From Canna indica (taxonomy: Eukaryota; Streptophyta; Magnoliopsida; Zingiberales; Cannaceae): a stretch of 64,000 nucleotides of DNA. The position numbers and the translations under genes were made by a program. The stretch covers positions 41,284,001 through 41,348,000 of the forward strand of contig CP136891.1 of assembly GCA_034359265.1 (NCBI GenBank), in the 5' to 3' direction. The notes beneath the pieces are model-generated. The model searched no databases. It worked only from the letters and a program-made list of their open reading frames with translations, and had not been told where the DNA came from. Positions 33,012 through 44,636 of this stretch are shown here, piece by piece (position 1 is the stretch's first letter; each line of letters starts with the position of its first letter).

Positions 33012-34362
33012 ATTATAATTCGATGATTTGATGCGGAAGCGATAAATAGTAAAGCAATTAATACAATCAATAAATCAATGCAAACACACAAATTTATAGT
33101 GGTTCGGCCCCAATGCCTACTCCACTATCTAAGCACCCCGCTTAGGATTTCCAAACTAGGTTTACTAGATTAATTCTTGTTTCCCTTACAATGAGGACTT
33201 TGACTCGAAGAGTCGCACTCTCAACCTAAGGCACTTCTACACCCGGAAGTCATCGCCTTCTTACCGAGAGCACTCTTCCACCTCAACCCTAAGGGATAAC
33301 TCGACTAATCCTAACAAACTACATTTACACAAGTGGCTTTACTCCTTCTATACAGAGGATACCACTCACACAACAAGACCTAACAACCTAGGTCTTACTC
33401 AAACTCAAATTCAAATAAAACAATGTTCAATTAACAATTAAAATACAATCAAAAGAGCTTAAGAAATGAGAGAGGAACCACAGCTCTTTTCCAAGCCTTC
33501 AACGCCTTCAACTCGTCAAGAGGTAGAGCACGTATTAAAACTCGAGTCAAAGCAGAGTGTGCGCTTGAAGAAGTTGTCGACGGAAGAGCCGAATGCTATT
33601 GATCGATCTTTAGAAGGCTCAAAAACTCCCTTTTAATTGCTCAATAAAATCTGTAAGAGTGGGAGAAGAAAAATGAGTTATATGAGGTATATTTATACAC
33701 TCTCAAAGAAACAGCAGCTCAACAAATAGAAAACTATCCGTTGCAGACGCTCGGTCGATTGGCTAGTCGACCGACCGATCGACCACTCAAGCGACCGCTG
33801 CCCTGATGTCTCGGTGCAGTCGATCGACGGGTCGACCGCCAGACGCAAATCTTGCATAGACCGCCCGGTCGACCGACGCAAGTTGCATTTTAGGCGATAC
33901 GTAGTCCGATCGACCGATTGGTCGACCAATGTGTTCTCTACCAAATTTTGGCTTCAATCGGTCGACTACCCAGTCGATCAAAGTAGCTACTGCTGCTTTG
34001 CGACATCCTTTTGTCGACCGACCGATCGACCGAGATGGCTACTGCCATTTTTCTACCCCTATTCGGTCGACCGCCCGATTGACCGAACCTAGGCTGAAAT
34101 TGTTTTTTCAGCCATTTTTCTTACGCACTTCATTTCTGAGTTTCGCCATTCAACATGCGTCATCTTGGAGAGCTTTCCGCGACGAATCCAAGCGTGACGA
34201 TCAATGTCCTTCCGATTTTCTGATTTCTTTCGATTTATCCGATTGAGGACATCTAACACTAATCAATATGGAACCTGAAAGATTTCAAGACAAAATATTA
34301 GTTACATGTTTGTTATCATCAAAACCGAGATTAAGACCAAGGTTGAAAACCAAAAGCCAACA
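33012..34362 (-). mobile_element. 5' LTR (3'-truncated) of the reverse gag-only element
   Basis: Minus-strand LTR starting TGTTGGCTTTTGG at 34362. It holds a TATA-like stretch on the minus strand at about 33690 and the palindrome array at 33750-34090. The last ~90 bp, primer site and start of gag are deleted at 33011/33012. Confidence 0.83.
33750..34090 (-). repeat. Palindrome array, seven units
   Basis: Units near 33751, 33811, 33861, 33905, 33957, 34012 and 34064. The last four are 52-55 bp apart. Several units read 'gtcgaccgaccgatcgaccg' or close variants. Confidence 0.85.
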
Positions 34363-35667
34363 CATTCTATATAAACCATATATGAGAAACACCTGCCATA
34401 ACGGCCTAATTAAGCCACCAGGCATCCGGCACTTGGGGCCTACTTATGGTATAAGAATCCCGGCCATAACCGGCCCTACCATACAAGGTAGAATCACACT
34501 AGCCGGTCGGCCACATCATATCAAGACGAAGTCAAGAAATCCCGGGACATCGATTAGGATGGTCTACTAGTCTCCAAACACCGTATGGGGCAGGGATAGC
34601 TAGACCCACCCAACTGGGGTCTGACACCTAGCGGGCCCGCTGGTGCATCTCAAGACCCAATCACTAGCCGAGTCAAGCATTGGTCATTTCCGACCGCCCA
34701 TGCTCCTCAGTAGACCATCTCAAGCACATCACACAATCAAAATGTCCTAGGGTTTCCAATTAATGTTACCCTTCAGGCAGTTGCCCGTATCCGGCCTACA
34801 GGGTCAACAATTAATGTTACCCTTCCAAAACATGTACTCCTAATAATTCTAGGTTTCCAAAAATGAATACTAGAAGTCCTAGAAGTTGTATCATTTCCTA
34901 GTTCAGTTTCCATATCTAATATGTACCTTGAGATGTCCTACATGTTATCTAGTGTTATACGCTACCTTGGGTGAGGAATTCTGTGAACCGAACTTGGGAT
35001 TCCACCCATGAACATTTTCGGACAGCATATATAAAATAAAGAATGGTAAACATAATTCACACAACTACTATGTGTAACTACGATAGTCAACAATAAACAT
35101 TTACATACTGCATTAGAATTAAATTCAATATAAAATAGCTTATCTAGCATGGTAAGATAGCAATGAATTCAACAAGGCATGTACTATTAAGCATGGTAAA
35201 AATATAACATCATTTCAAAAATTAAAGAGGAATGATCTAAGGATGGTCACTATGCTATCATTCGTACAATCACATGTATCAATAAATTATCTTGCTATAG
35301 TTAGAGATTTGCCTAAGTGTCATCATGTCTCTATTGTTTTAGCACTCTAACTATGGGATTTGTCATCTAAAGCTCACCCTCTCCCTCCCCTAGGCTTGGT
35401 TGAGACTTGAGCAAGGTGAACCTTGATCGGCCATGCCCCTTAGGGTAGGAAGGGGATAGGAGGATTAATCCCCGACCCTAAATAATTGTCTCCTCTATAT
35501 TCTAGTTACATATTGACTAGTTTGCCCCTCCCCCTATACTTGGCCGAGCCTTGCTCATGGAATTTTGGGGTAGCTCGGCCGAACCTTTGAGCCTTAGGGA
35601 AGATGAGTTTCCTTAACACTTGAAATCAATGACTATGAACACACTATTCATGAAATTGAGATCATCC

Positions 35668-37112
35668 TGTTGTGTGAAATCCGAAACTAGAAGGGGGGTT
35701 GAATAGTGTATGTCCCCTTTTACTATATTTTCTTCTTACTCAATTTTAGCTGCACTTAATGAAATTGTCTCTTAATGGTAAATGTGGTCAAATATAAATA
35801 GTAATGATAGACAAGCAAATAAGCAATGCAAATAAGAGTAATTATAGTGGTTCGGCCAACTGCCTACTCCACTACCTTGGCTCCTCACCAAGGATTTCTA
35901 ACCACCACTTTATAGAATCTGTGTTTCCCTTTGAATACAATGACGACACCCTTCTCACTACTCTGAGAACACCTCAATCCTATTCACCTAAGCAAAACAC
36001 AATCCTATAAGATTATCCCTAAGTGTTTCCTAGCACACCTAGCAGCTATCTCAAATGGAAAACAAGTTTACAATAAACTTCAAATACAGTAGAAAAGAGC
36101 TTTAAAATGTGAAATGAACCAAGGCTCCTTTTCCGCACCTTCACATCTCCAACTTGCAAGAAGATCACTCTTTGTGTTGCAGCAAGATTGAAGGAAGTAG
36201 GGAAGCAGCGCTCGAAATTAGTTATCAACGGAAGCAGAGGGCGCGCACGAATTCACTCTTAATGAAGGCTCAAAAACTTCTTTAATTGCTCAATAAAAGT
36301 TCTAAAGAAAAGTAAAGAAGTTAGGTGAGGGGTATTTATAACCCCTCACTCAAACGGTCCATTCAACGGGTAAAAAAATAGTCGTTGAAGCCGTTCGGTC
36401 ATTGGCCGATCGATCGATCGGCCGACCGACTGATCGACCACCAATGCGACCGCTGGCTGTATGAGAGAGCTCGATCGACCGATGGGTCAACCGACTGACA
36501 GAAAACAATCGGTCCCACATTCGATCGACCGAATCAATGGAGCCAGGGTTGTGCGACAAGCGATCTCCAATCCGGTCGACCGATCGGTCGATCGGTGACT
36601 ATTCTGCCCATTTTTTGCTTCGGTCGGTCGACCCACCGGTCAATCGATGCAGCCTTGTGCAGATTGCTTCGCCAACTTCAGTCGACCGACTGGTCAACCG
36701 AATGGCTACTGCCAATTTTTACCGTCACTCGGTCGACTGAATAGGCTGCTTGGCAGACTACTGCCTTGTTCAGTCGACGAACTCTGGTTGAGGCTGACTT
36801 CTTCTTGGATTTTTACATGCCTTTTTATGGGTTTAGTTATCAAGTTTTAACTTGGATAACTTTATAATTTTGGCTTGGGATAAACTTATCCTAGGGGTAT
36901 ATTACATGAATTCTACTTGATCTAAGCTCAAGCCTTTCTTCAACGTTTTCTTCTTCCGTTTCTTTGACGATCTTTTCTTTTGTCTCATTTGAACGGACTT
37001 GGCATGCTTATCGCAACTTCAACCTGAACTCAAAACTTCACACTTGGATTAAATACATGTTTGTTATCATCAAAATAAAGATCTAGGCTTAAGAGAGATC
37101 CTTAAGCCAACA
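35668..37112 (-). repeat. 3' LTR of the sirevirus (1445 bp)
   Basis: TGTTGTGTGAAATCC to CTTAAGCCAACA in plus-strand reading. The LTR pair (1445 and 1473 bp) is similar throughout, so insertion is moderately recent relative to the elements around it. TATA on the minus strand at 36333-36340 (TATAAATA). Frames at 35804-36850 are LTR sequence. Confidence 0.9.
36395..36780 (-). repeat. Palindrome array in the sirevirus 3' LTR
   Basis: Units at about 36405, 36470, 36520, 36571, 36619, 36677 and 36728, mostly 48-58 bp apart. One reads 'ggtcgaccgatcggtcgatc'. It lies upstream of the minus-strand TATA box. Confidence 0.85.
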
Positions 37113-37127
37113 ATCTCCTCCTTTTTG
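37113..37127 (-). promoter_or_regulatory. Polypurine tract of the sirevirus
   Basis: Minus strand 'caaaaaggaggagat' abuts the 3' LTR. Similar purine runs recur at about 37268, 37318 and 37421 ('aaaagggggagaaaaag' type), i.e. multiple polypurine tracts as in sireviruses. Confidence 0.8.
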
Positions 37128-37690
37128 ATGATGACAAACATAACATGAAATTTTTAGAAAGCATAAGTGTTTGTGAGTTTGAGTTAGGGCATGCAAGATA
37201 TGTAACTTCACATATGCATTCAACTATGTAACTTAGCATATGTATTCAACTACTTATTACTCAACCTATGCTCCCCCTATCAATGTGCATATTCAAATAC
37301 TTATAACTCAACCTATGCTCCCCCTATCAATGTGCATATCATTTTTTAATTCCCTCGTAACTATAAAACTCACCCTAACTATATGAATCGTAAAAACCAA
37401 GTGTGACCTTACTTTTTCTCCCCCTTTTGACATCAATCAAAAAGGGTAAGAATTAAGGTACAATTATTGAGTGTCATCATAAAAACCAAAAAAGCCACAA
37501 AAAACCAAGTATCATCTACCACTATAGTCCTTCCCATTAATGTAAGCCTATAGAAGGCAAACACCAATAGATCGCAAAGCCCCACTACAGAGCAATACAT
37601 AAGTGTGATGATACTTTATAGAATGCAAGTTTTGGAAAACATATACATTTTGAAGAAAATACATTTTAATTACTAGGAAAAGCACAAATT
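37128..37690 (-). other. Non-coding 3' region of the sirevirus
   Basis: Between the RNase H end and the polypurine tract. It carries a near-duplicate of about 55 bp ('tatgctccccctatcaatgt' at 37270 and 37315) and several purine tracts on the minus strand. No coding signal is seen. Confidence 0.6.
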
Positions 37691-37699
37691 CCTAATTGC

Positions 37700-38322
37700 A
37701 TTCTTAAATTTGTAAAGATTTCTTCAAGCAAGGGTTTTGTGAATATATCGGCAAGTTGTTTATCGGTGGATACAAATTCTACCGATATATTTCCCTTAGT
37801 CACATTATCCCTAAGAAAATGATGTCTTAAGTCTATATGCTTAGTTCTAGAGTGTAAAATGGGATTCTTGGTTAAATTTATTGCACTGGTATTATCACAA
37901 TGAATAGGTATGCAAGAATACCTAAGTCAATAGTCTAAAAGGGTTTGTTTCATCCAAAGGACTTGCGCACAACAACTAGCCGCAGCGATGTATTCCGCTT
38001 TGGTAGGTGAAAGTGTGACTGAGTTTTATTTCTTTGAGAACCAAGAAACAAGACTCGCTCCTAAGAATTGACAACACCCACTAGTACTTTCTCTATCTAC
38101 CTTACATCCGGCAAAATCAGCGTCCGAAAAACCGATTAAATCAAATGATGTATGACATGGATGCCATAATCCTAAGTCAACCGTGCCCTTTAAATATCTC
38201 AATATGTGTTTTATCGCACTTAAATGAGACATCTTAGGGCAAGATTGAAACCTAGCACATACACACACACTAAACATGATATCGGGTCTACTTGCGGTTA
38301 AATAAAGAAGACTACCAATCAT
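37700..38322 (-). pseudogene. pol: Sirevirus RNase H
   Basis: 38026-38322 encodes 'MIGSLLYLTASRPDIMFSV' (RT/RNase H linker), 'HILRYLKGTVDLGLW', 'GFSDADFAGCKVDRESTSG' with the first catalytic Asp, and ends in a stop. After the stop the same frame continues with 'LSPTKAEYIAAASC' (catalytic Glu) and 'HCDNTSAINLTKNP' (Asp) down to about 37700. At least two stops break it. Confidence 0.87.
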
Positions 38323-38331
38323 ACCTCGATA

Positions 38332-39241
38332 TCATTTTTCGTCCACTTTAATGCCCTCTTCATCTTTGTCAAGCTTGATGGATGCGCTCATAGGTGTAGA
38401 AGCTATCTTGGCTTCATTCATCCTGAACCTTTTGATGAGCTCCTTTGTGTACTTGGCTTGATTGATGAAGATCCCTTTGTTGGTTTGCTTGATTTGGAGA
38501 CCAAGCATGAATGAGAGCTCTCCCATCATGCTCATCTCAAACTCATCTTGCATACATTAGCAAACCACTTACAAAGCATTTCACTAGTAGCACCAAAAAA
38601 TATGTCATCAACATAAATTTGAACTAATAAAATGTCATTTTCATGATGCTTAATGAAAAGTGAAACATCGGCTTTTCCAATATCAAAACCTTGTTCAATT
38701 AGGAAAATTGAAAGTCTTTCATACCAAGCCCTAGGGGCTTATTTTAAACCATATAATGTTTTTTTAAGTTTGAAAACATGGTTTGGAAACCAAAACTTTC
38801 AAATCTGGGGGGGGTTGTTCAACATAAACTTCTTCATTAATGAAACCATTTAAAAATGCACTTTTTATATCCATTTAAAAGAGTTTAAAACCCTTAAAGC
38901 TAGCATATGCCAAAAGCATTCTAATTGCTTCTAATATAGCTACGGGAGCATACGTCTCATTATAGTCTATTCATTCTTGTTGATTGTACCCTTGTACCAC
39001 TAATCTAGCTTTGCTTCTAATAACTAATCCTTCTTCATCTAGCTTATTTCTAAATACCCATTTAGTTCCAATTATAGTTTGATCACTAGGTCTAGGCACT
39101 AAGTCTCATACATCATTTCTAGGAAACTGGTTGAGTTCTTCTTGCATAGCTAGTACCCAAAACTCATCTTCTATTGCTTCCTTAATGTTCTTAGGCTCTA
39201 CTTGAGATACAAAAGCTACATATTGACAAATATTCTTGAGT
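38332..39241 (-). pseudogene. pol: Sirevirus reverse transcriptase
   Basis: Stop-ridden but recognisable copia RT (RVT_2): 'EDEFWVLAMQEELNQF' near 39180, 'GTKWVFRNKLDEEG' near 39050, 'DIKSAFLNGF' near 38860, the active site 'IYVDDI' at 38601-38618, and the end 'FEMSMMGELSFMLGLQIKQ' at 38500-38550. Several premature stops and a deletion just after YVDDI separate the pieces. Confidence 0.87.
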
Positions 39242-40100
39242 TTAGAACGTGTTACCACTCCCATTGAAGGCTCTCCAATGACTTGGGTCCATTGGATGAT
39301 CTCTTACCAATCGATACCCTTTAGGGAGAGGTGGTAGAGCTTCTTCTTCATCATCTTCAACTTGAGGTAGGTTTGAGGATGGAGGTTCTTCAGGTTGGGT
39401 CTCCTCATTATCTTCATCCTCCACTTCTTTATCATGAAGTGTGAGATCCTCAAATTCCTCACCTACATTCACAATCTTCACATTTCTAGAAGAATCATTA
39501 GTTTCATTAAACGTGACATGCATGGATTCTTCAACAATCATTGTTCTATGATTGTAAACTCTATATGCTTTAGAATTAATGGAGTAGCCTAGGAAAATTA
39601 CTTCATCTAATTTAGAATTAAATTTTCTTAAATTCTTCTTAGTATTTAATATAAAATATTTGCATCCAAAAACATGAAAATATCCCACATTTGGGATTTT
39701 ACCATTCCAAAGCTCAAAATGTGTTTTCTTAATTTTTGGTCTCAAAAAAACTTGGTTAAGAACATAACAAGAGGTATTTATTGCTTCGGCCCAAAAATAC
39801 TTAGGCAAATTATTTTCGCATAGCATGGTCCTAGCCATTTCTTTTAAAGTTCTATTCTTCCTTTCAATCACCTCATTTTGTTGAGGGGTCCTAGGGGAAG
39901 AAAAGGTATGGTCAATACCCAAATCATCACAATACTCGGAAAAATTTTCATTTTTAAATTCCCCTCCATTGTCACTTCTAATTTTCAAAATTGATATTTC
40001 TTTTTCATTTGAACTTTCTTTGCAAACTTTTTGAAAAACTCAAAGGTTTCATTTTTCTTGGCCAAAAAGAAAACCCATGTAAATCTAGAAAAATCATCAA
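39242..40100 (-). pseudogene. pol: Sirevirus integrase
   Basis: 39242-39988 is open: 'KIRSDNGGEFKNENF' (second catalytic Asp), 'NEVIERKNRTLKEMART' (catalytic Glu retained), 'FHVFGCKYFILNTKKN', 'FLGYSINSKAYRVYN', an acidic linker, then 'GYRLVRDHPMD' leading to RT. 39989-40100 continues the core in another frame. The first Asp lies in the neighbouring segment ('LELVHMDFFGPCD'). Confidence 0.88.
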
Positions 40101-40787
40101 CTAATACACATAACAATATAGCTTTCCACCTAGACTAGCTACATCACATGGACCAAAGAAATCCATGTGCACAAGCTCAAGAATTCTAGATGTACTAACA
40201 TGATTAATGCTATGAAATGAAGATTTAACTTGCTTACCTAGTTGACATGCATTACAAAATTTATCTTTTTCAAATTTTATCTTGGGTAAGCCTTTAACTA
40301 ATTCTTTCCTAGATATCTCTTGGATGAGGCTCATGCTAAAATGTCCTAACCTTCTATGCCACAACCAAGAGTCATTTTCCATGGCAACTAAGCATCTAAC
40401 ATGAGGATTTGGCAAGACATTTAATTCTAAGGTGTATACATTTTCTTGCCTATTTCCAATAAACATGATATCATTTGATGGTGCACTTCTAATGATACAT
40501 TTAGATGCTTCAAAAATAATTGTGTATCCATTGTCACATAATTGTGATATGTTAATCAAATTATGTTTTAATCCATCAACTAATAGAACATTTGTAATGC
40601 ATGGATAAGGGAGTATACCTATGTCATCAATGCCAACAATCTTACTTTTGGCATTGTCTCCAAATGTGACATGTCCACCATCTTTACTTGATAGGGTTAC
40701 AAATAAATTGATATCACCCGTCATGTGCTTTGAGCAACCGCTATCCAATATCCAAGTGCTTCTACTTGGTTGAGGATGCTTCTCCAT
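40101..40787 (-). pseudogene. pol: Sirevirus protease, pre-integrase and integrase N-part
   Basis: Open 228-codon frame overlapping the gag end by 26 bases in a different frame (+1 relative to gag). Retropepsin 'TWILDSGCSKHMTGD' near the start, 'LVDGLKHNLINISQLCD', pre-integrase 'WLWHRRLGHFS' with 'CNACQLGKQ' (H-H-C-C zinc binding), then 'LVHMDFFGPC' with the first integrase Asp. It ends at a stop inside the core. Confidence 0.88.
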
Positions 40788-42392
40788 CTACAAAAGGAGA
40801 AGAAACTTTCTTAGGTACCCAAATTTTCTTGGGTCCTTGAGTGTTAGTAAATTTGGGAACCCATGTAAATCTTGCATGTGGGTTCCTTCTCAATGCACAA
40901 TCCTTGGCCACATGGCCAAATATGCCACACGAAAAGCAACTTTCATTAAATTTTCTTTTAATGTGTGTGTGAGCATGAAATTGTGATGATTTCTTTTTAT
41001 GGACAACCTTTGGCATGGCATTTTGGATGGTTGTCATTTTTTCATTAAGCATGCAAAGTTCCCTTTTAAATGTTAGCATGCTACCATTCAAATGCTCTAC
41101 TTGATCACTTAAATACTTATTTTCATTCTCTAATTTTTGGTTGTCAATCTCTAAGTCCTTCTTAGCTTTCTCTAGGGTGCATGTCTCTTCCTTAAGGGTG
41201 TCTATTTCTTTCCTTAAGGCATTGCATGAAAGTAATAGACTATCATTCTCAAGTTCTAAAGATCTATTGCCCTTTTTGAGATCTTTAAATTTTCTCCTAA
41301 TAGCATTGAATTCATCATGCATTTGCTCAAATTCATTTTATAGCTCTTCTTGAGTAAATGAAACTTCACCAAAAGTAAATCTTACCTCATCATCCTTTGC
41401 CATTAAGCAAAGGTTTGCCTTTTCACTCTTTACTTCTTCTTCACTCGATGAGGCCTCACTTTCATCCCATGTGGCCATCATTGCCTTCTTCTTCTTCTTG
41501 TATTTTTCCTTTTTGTGAGGGTTGGAGGTGGAGGACATCTTGAGAAGTGGGCAATCCTTCCTTAGGTGCCCGGTCTTGTTGCAATGGTAGCAAGTGTAGC
41601 CTCCTCTTCCCTTCCTCATGCCTCCCCTCATGAAGCTCATGAATCTTCTTGCGAGCATCGTCATTTCTTCAAGATCATCCATCTCTTCCTCGGATGACGA
41701 TGACTCTTCTGCTCGATGTGAAGCTTTTAAGGCAATGGTCTTGCCTTTGGGGGCATCTTCCTCTTGGTATTGCTTCATGTGGGTCTCATGTGTCATGAGA
41801 GACTCAATGAGCTCGGTGATCTTCAAAGTGCTCAAATCCTTGGCTTCCATGATGGCTGTCACTTTGGGCTCCCAAGATTTTGGAAGGGAACGAAGGAGCT
41901 TCCTTACCTTCTCCTCTTCCTCTATTTCTCTGCCAAGGTTAGCTAAGCCATTTGTAATATTTTAAAATCTAGCATGCATGGCATCAATGGACTCATGTGA
42001 AAGCATCTTAAACATTTCATAATCATGCATGAGTAAGTTAATTTTGGATTCTTTTACTTGTGAAGTCCCTTCATGGGTGATCTCTAGGACCTTCCATACT
42101 TCATATGTGGACTTATATGTAGAAATCCTATTGAATTCATTAATTGATATGCCGCAATATAAGCATTGACGACCTTTGCATTTGCATTGAAAAGCCTAAT
42201 TTCTTCTTGGTCCCATTGGTCCATATCCTTATTGGGTTGTTTATAATCTACTAGGATCATCCTCCATACATCCATGCCTAAGGATTGAAGGAAGCCATTC
42301 ATGAGGATCTTCCAATAGGCATAGTTGTTCCCATCGAATAGTGGTGGAGTATGAGTAGAGGACCCTTGAGCTAATTGGATTTCACTAGACAT
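40762..42392 (-). pseudogene. gag: Sirevirus gag
   Basis: The ATG at 42392 opens the N-domain ('FDGNNYAYWKILMNGFL'). A frameshift near 42084 and stops break the middle. 41338-41862 has 'ITELIESLMTHE', a Glu/Ser-rich stretch, and knuckle 1 'CYHCNKTGHLRKDC'. A TAA at 41338-41340 precedes 40762-41322, which has a long coiled coil ('NQKLENENKYLSDQVEHL'), knuckle 2 'CFSCGIFGHVAKDC' and WVPK motifs. Two knuckles around a coiled coil are characteristic of sirevirus Gag. Confidence 0.88.
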
Positions 42393-42435
42393 CTTGACTT
42401 GTAGGAAAGATGGTTAAATCTTGACCTACGACCTA

Positions 42436-42447
42436 GCTCTGATACCA
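42436..42447 (-). promoter_or_regulatory. Primer binding site (tRNA-iMet), sirevirus
   Basis: TGGTATCAGAGC on the minus strand, two bases from the 5' LTR end. Confidence 0.9.
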
Positions 42448-42449
42448 AA

Positions 42450-43922
42450 TGTTGTATGAAATCCGACACTAGAAGAGGGGGTTGAATAGTGTTTGTCCCC
42501 TTTTACTATATTTTCTTCTTACACAATTTTAGCTGCACTTAATGCAATTGTCTCTTAATGGTAAATGTGATCAAATATAAATAGCAATGATAGACAAGTA
42601 AATAAGCAATGCAAACAAGAGTAATTATAGTGGTTCGGCCAACTACCTACTCCACTACCTTGGCTCCTCACCAAGGATTTCTAACCACTACTTTATAGGA
42701 TCTGTGTTTTCCTTTGAATACAATGAGGACACCCTTCTCACCACTCTCAGAACACCTCAATCCTATTCACCTAGGCAAAACACAATCCTATAAGGTTATC
42801 CCTAAGTGTTTCCTAACACACCTAGCAGCTATCTCAAATGGAAAACAAGATTACAATAAACTTCAAATACAGTAGAAAAGAGCTTTAAAATGTGAAATGA
42901 ACCAAGGCTCGGTTCCCGCGCCTTCACATCTCCAACTTGCAGGAAGATCAGTCTCTATGTTGCAGCAAGATTGAAGGAAGTAGGGAAGCAGCGCTCGAAA
43001 TGAGTTGTCGACGGAAGCAGAGGGCACGCACGAATTCACTCTTAATGAAGGCTCAAAAACTTCTTTAATTGCTCAATAAAAGTTCTAAAGAGAAGTAAAG
43101 AAGTTAGGTGAGGGGTATTTATAACCCCTCACTCGAACGGTCCATTCAACGGGTAAAAAAATAGTCGTTGAAGCCGTTCGGTCACTGGCCGATCGATCAG
43201 TCGGTCGATCGACTGATCGACCGCCAATGCGACCGCTGGATGTATGAGAGAGCTCGGTCGATCGATGGATCGACCGACTGATGGAAAACTATCGATCCCA
43301 CATTCGGTTGACCAATCGATCGATCGAATCAATGGAGCCAGGGTCGCGCGACAAGCGATCTCTAATCCTGTCGACCGATCGGTTGACCGGTGACCATTCT
43401 ACCCATTTTTTGCTTCAGTCGGTCGACCGACCAGTCAACCGACGCAGCCTTGTGCAAATTGCTTCGCCAACTTTGGTTGACCGACTGGTCGACTGAATGG
43501 CTACTGCCATTTTTTACCGTCATTCGGTCGATCGAATAGGCTACTTGGCAGACTACTGCCTTGTTCGGTTGACCGATCGGTCGACCGAACTCAGGCTGAG
43601 GCTGACTTTTTCTTGGATTTTTACATGTCTTTTTTATGGGTTTAGTTATCAAGTTTCAACTTGGATAACTTTACAATTTTGGCTTGGGATAAACTTATCC
43701 TAGGGGTATATTACATGAATTTCTACTTGATCTAAGCTCGAGCCTTTCTTCAACGTTTTCTTCTTTCGTTCCTTTGATGATATTTTCTTTCATCTCGTTT
43801 GAACGGACTTGGCATGCTTATCGCAACCTCAACCTGAACTCAAAACTTTACACTTGGATTAAATACATGTTTGTTATCATCAAAATAAAGATCGAGGCTT
43901 AAGAAAGACCCTTAAGCCAACA
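42450..43922 (-). repeat. 5' LTR of the sirevirus (1473 bp)
   Basis: Matches 35668-37112 with scattered changes. TATA on the minus strand near 43115-43125. Palindrome array 43185-43592. The frames at 43129-43703 are LTR sequence. Confidence 0.9.
43185..43592 (-). repeat. Palindrome array in the sirevirus 5' LTR
   Basis: Units near 43190, 43255, 43305, 43366, 43418, 43474, 43524 and 43565. One unit, 'ggttgaccgatcggtcgacc' near 43567, is better preserved than in the 3' LTR, where it has a deletion. Confidence 0.85.
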
Positions 43923-44636
43923 CATCCGAGGGCTCTACTTCCGTCAAGGGAATTGGGGAAAATTTTGGCATGACCTTTCCCCTTTTCCCATGGTTCGATA
44001 GCCCTAATACTCAAGAAATCGATGAGAAATCATGACGATCCAACAAGAATTGATACAATATAGTGAATATACAATCTCAAAACCAAGAATCGTCAGAGAT
44101 TCGCGAGAAAACACATCCTAACAATCCTAGGGGTTCGGCTACCCGCCTCCCCCACTCCATCAAATCTAACCACTCACCTTTGCTTGAGGAAGACTAAGGA
44201 TCGGATGTTGATGACCTCAAATCTTCCGGCGACGGTGCGAAATCCGGATCAATCAAGATCTCCCTTCCTTGCTCCCTCTCCCTCTCTCCCTATGTGCTGC
44301 CTTGTGCGACTCCTAGATGAGTCGCACGGTAGCTTGGATGAGGGATTTTAATCCCTCATCTAACATTCCATACTCGCATTTGACACTTACTACTAACTCG
44401 ACTCAGCTCGAGTTCGACTTGGGTTCCGACTCTACCCGCAACACAAGTCGATTTAAACTCGATTAAGGTATAAATGCATAAAAGAAATGATTCATTTACC
44501 CAATTTAATTGCATACATCATTAGTCGAGTCATACCTTCTACTCGAGGCGATCCTAAGGCTCGACTCGCTAACCCCGGGTCCGGCGCGCTGCATCAAAAT
44601 AAATTTTTATATTAGGAAATTTTTCCGGGTCTTACA

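Larger units (their letters stand above)
35668..43922 (-). mobile_element. Sirevirus-like Ty1/copia element, nearly complete, 8.3 kb
   Basis: 3' LTR 35668-37112, polypurine tract, RNase H, RT, integrase, protease, gag, primer site, 5' LTR 42450-43922, all on the minus strand, flanked by a perfect TSD CATCC (35663-35667, 43923-43927). The coiled-coil Gag with two knuckles and a WVPK end, and the gag and pol in different frames, point to the Sirevirus/Maximus lineage. Most domains keep their catalytic residues but frameshifts and stops separate them. Confidence 0.92.
34363..44636 (-). mobile_element. Ty3/gypsy LTR, reverse, split by a sirevirus
   Basis: LTR parts 34363-35667 and 43928-44636 total about 2.01 kb. 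The minus-strand start TGTAAGACCCGG is at 44636. It ends at 34363 ('cattctatataaacc'), exactly where the LTR at 26116 ends, and in both cases the gag-only-element LTR tip follows. The interruption is the sirevirus 35668-43922. Confidence 0.83.
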
